Positions 63,732 through 64,000 of a DNA stretch of 64,000 bases are shown here, one piece after another (position 1 is the first letter of the stretch; the number at the start of each line of letters is the position of its first letter). Both the position numbers and the translations under genes were made by a program. Below the pieces are notes generated by a model that was given only the letters and a program-made list of their open reading frames with translations, made no database searches and was not told the origin of the DNA. Origin of the DNA: DATKDF01 sp963752045 (lineage in GTDB: Bacteria; Acidobacteriota; Vicinamibacteria; Vicinamibacterales; SCN-69-37); NCBI GenBank assembly GCA_963752045.1, contig CAVVWN010000005.1:1-64000 (forward strand), read 5' to 3'.

Positions 63732-64000
63732 TCATTCCCACTCAATCGTTCCCGGCGGTTTGGTGGTCAGGTCGAGCACGAGGCCGGAGACGCCGGGCAG
63801 CGCGAGGATTGGGTCGCGGATCTCGTCGACGAGCGCCCGGGGCAGCTCGGCCGGTCGCGCCGTCATCCCGCGCTCGGAGAGCACCGGCCGGAGTATGACC
63901 AGTTCCTCGCCGTGGCCGTCGATGCGGAGCGGCAGCATGACGGTGGGGAACTGCCAGATGGCGCGCATGAGCCCGTGACGCTCGACGGCGGCCATCACGA
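63732..64000 (-). CDS. guaA: GMP synthase, C-terminal end
   Basis: The last 89 residues of glutamine-hydrolysing GMP synthase. The dimerisation domain ends with the highly conserved LDLTTKPPGTIEWE, preceded by VILRPVLSERGMTARPAELP. The enzyme converts XMP to GMP in purine synthesis. The gene runs off the right edge of the window, so its start is not seen. Confidence 0.93.
   Translation of the reverse strand, partial: VMAAVERHGLMRAIWQFPTVMLPLRIDGHGEELVILRPVLSERGMTARPAELPRALVDEIRDPILALPGVSGLVLDLTTKPPGTIEWE

Overview
The window looks like a high-GC Acidobacteriota genome, most like the Vicinamibacteria group. This is inferred from gene content: three large MacB/FtsX-type permeases of the acidobacterial ADOP kind (one with a PadR regulator), two serine/threonine kinases with C-terminal TolB/PD40 propellers, a VPS10/sortilin-like propeller protein, an ECF sigma factor beside a TPR-CHAT protein, and many toxin-antitoxin (TA) genes. 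No rRNA or other direct taxonomic marker is present.

Bases 1-22144 form one giant inverted repeat. Arm 1 (1-11058) is the reverse complement of arm 2 (11063-22144) around a 4-base centre. Arm 2 carries intact genes. Arm 1 carries the same genes, mostly broken by single-base indels, except for a nearly identical block around 5.6-8.0 kb. The centre cuts a phosphotransferase gene in half in both arms. A fold-back chimeric read or misassembly is the simplest explanation, so arm 1 should not be counted as extra gene content.

Arm 2 encodes a phosphotransferase fragment, a TPR-CHAT peptidase-like protein, an ECF sigma factor with a zinc-binding anti-sigma protein and a secreted cohesin/IPT protein, an ADOP permease, a family 2 glycosyltransferase, an HTTM-like membrane protein with a small partner, a small coiled-coil protein, and the start of a second ADOP permease.

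From 23.9 to 38.7 kb lie a secreted protein, a kinase with a 24-bp tandem repeat inside its activation loop, a MazEF-type TA pair under a palindromic operator, a PQQ-like propeller, and a minus-strand run of kinase, VPS10-like protein, M24 peptidase and quinone-oxidoreductase-like enzyme. From 38.8 to 41.9 kb a tRNA-Arg(TCT) gene is followed by a small TA-rich island. A 48-bp copy of the tRNA 3' half lies 1 kb downstream, with further short repeats between the cassettes.

From 42 to 59.9 kb are a CocE/S15 hydrolase, an EamA transporter, DUF302 and ATC-hydrolase-like proteins, a propeller/alpha-beta-hydrolase fusion, MNT-HEPN and Xre-RES TA pairs, SEC-C and ExbD proteins, a creatininase-family protein, two methyltransferases, a YfcC-like transporter, dodecin, an ADOP/PadR pair and a chalcone-isomerase-like protein. 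From about 59.95 to 62.2 kb the sequence is again error-rich and includes a joint between two unrelated truncated genes. The window ends with an M55 peptidase, a small secreted protein and the 3' end of guaA. Single-base frameshifts also interrupt several otherwise well-conserved genes in the body of the window, which points to residual sequencing error.
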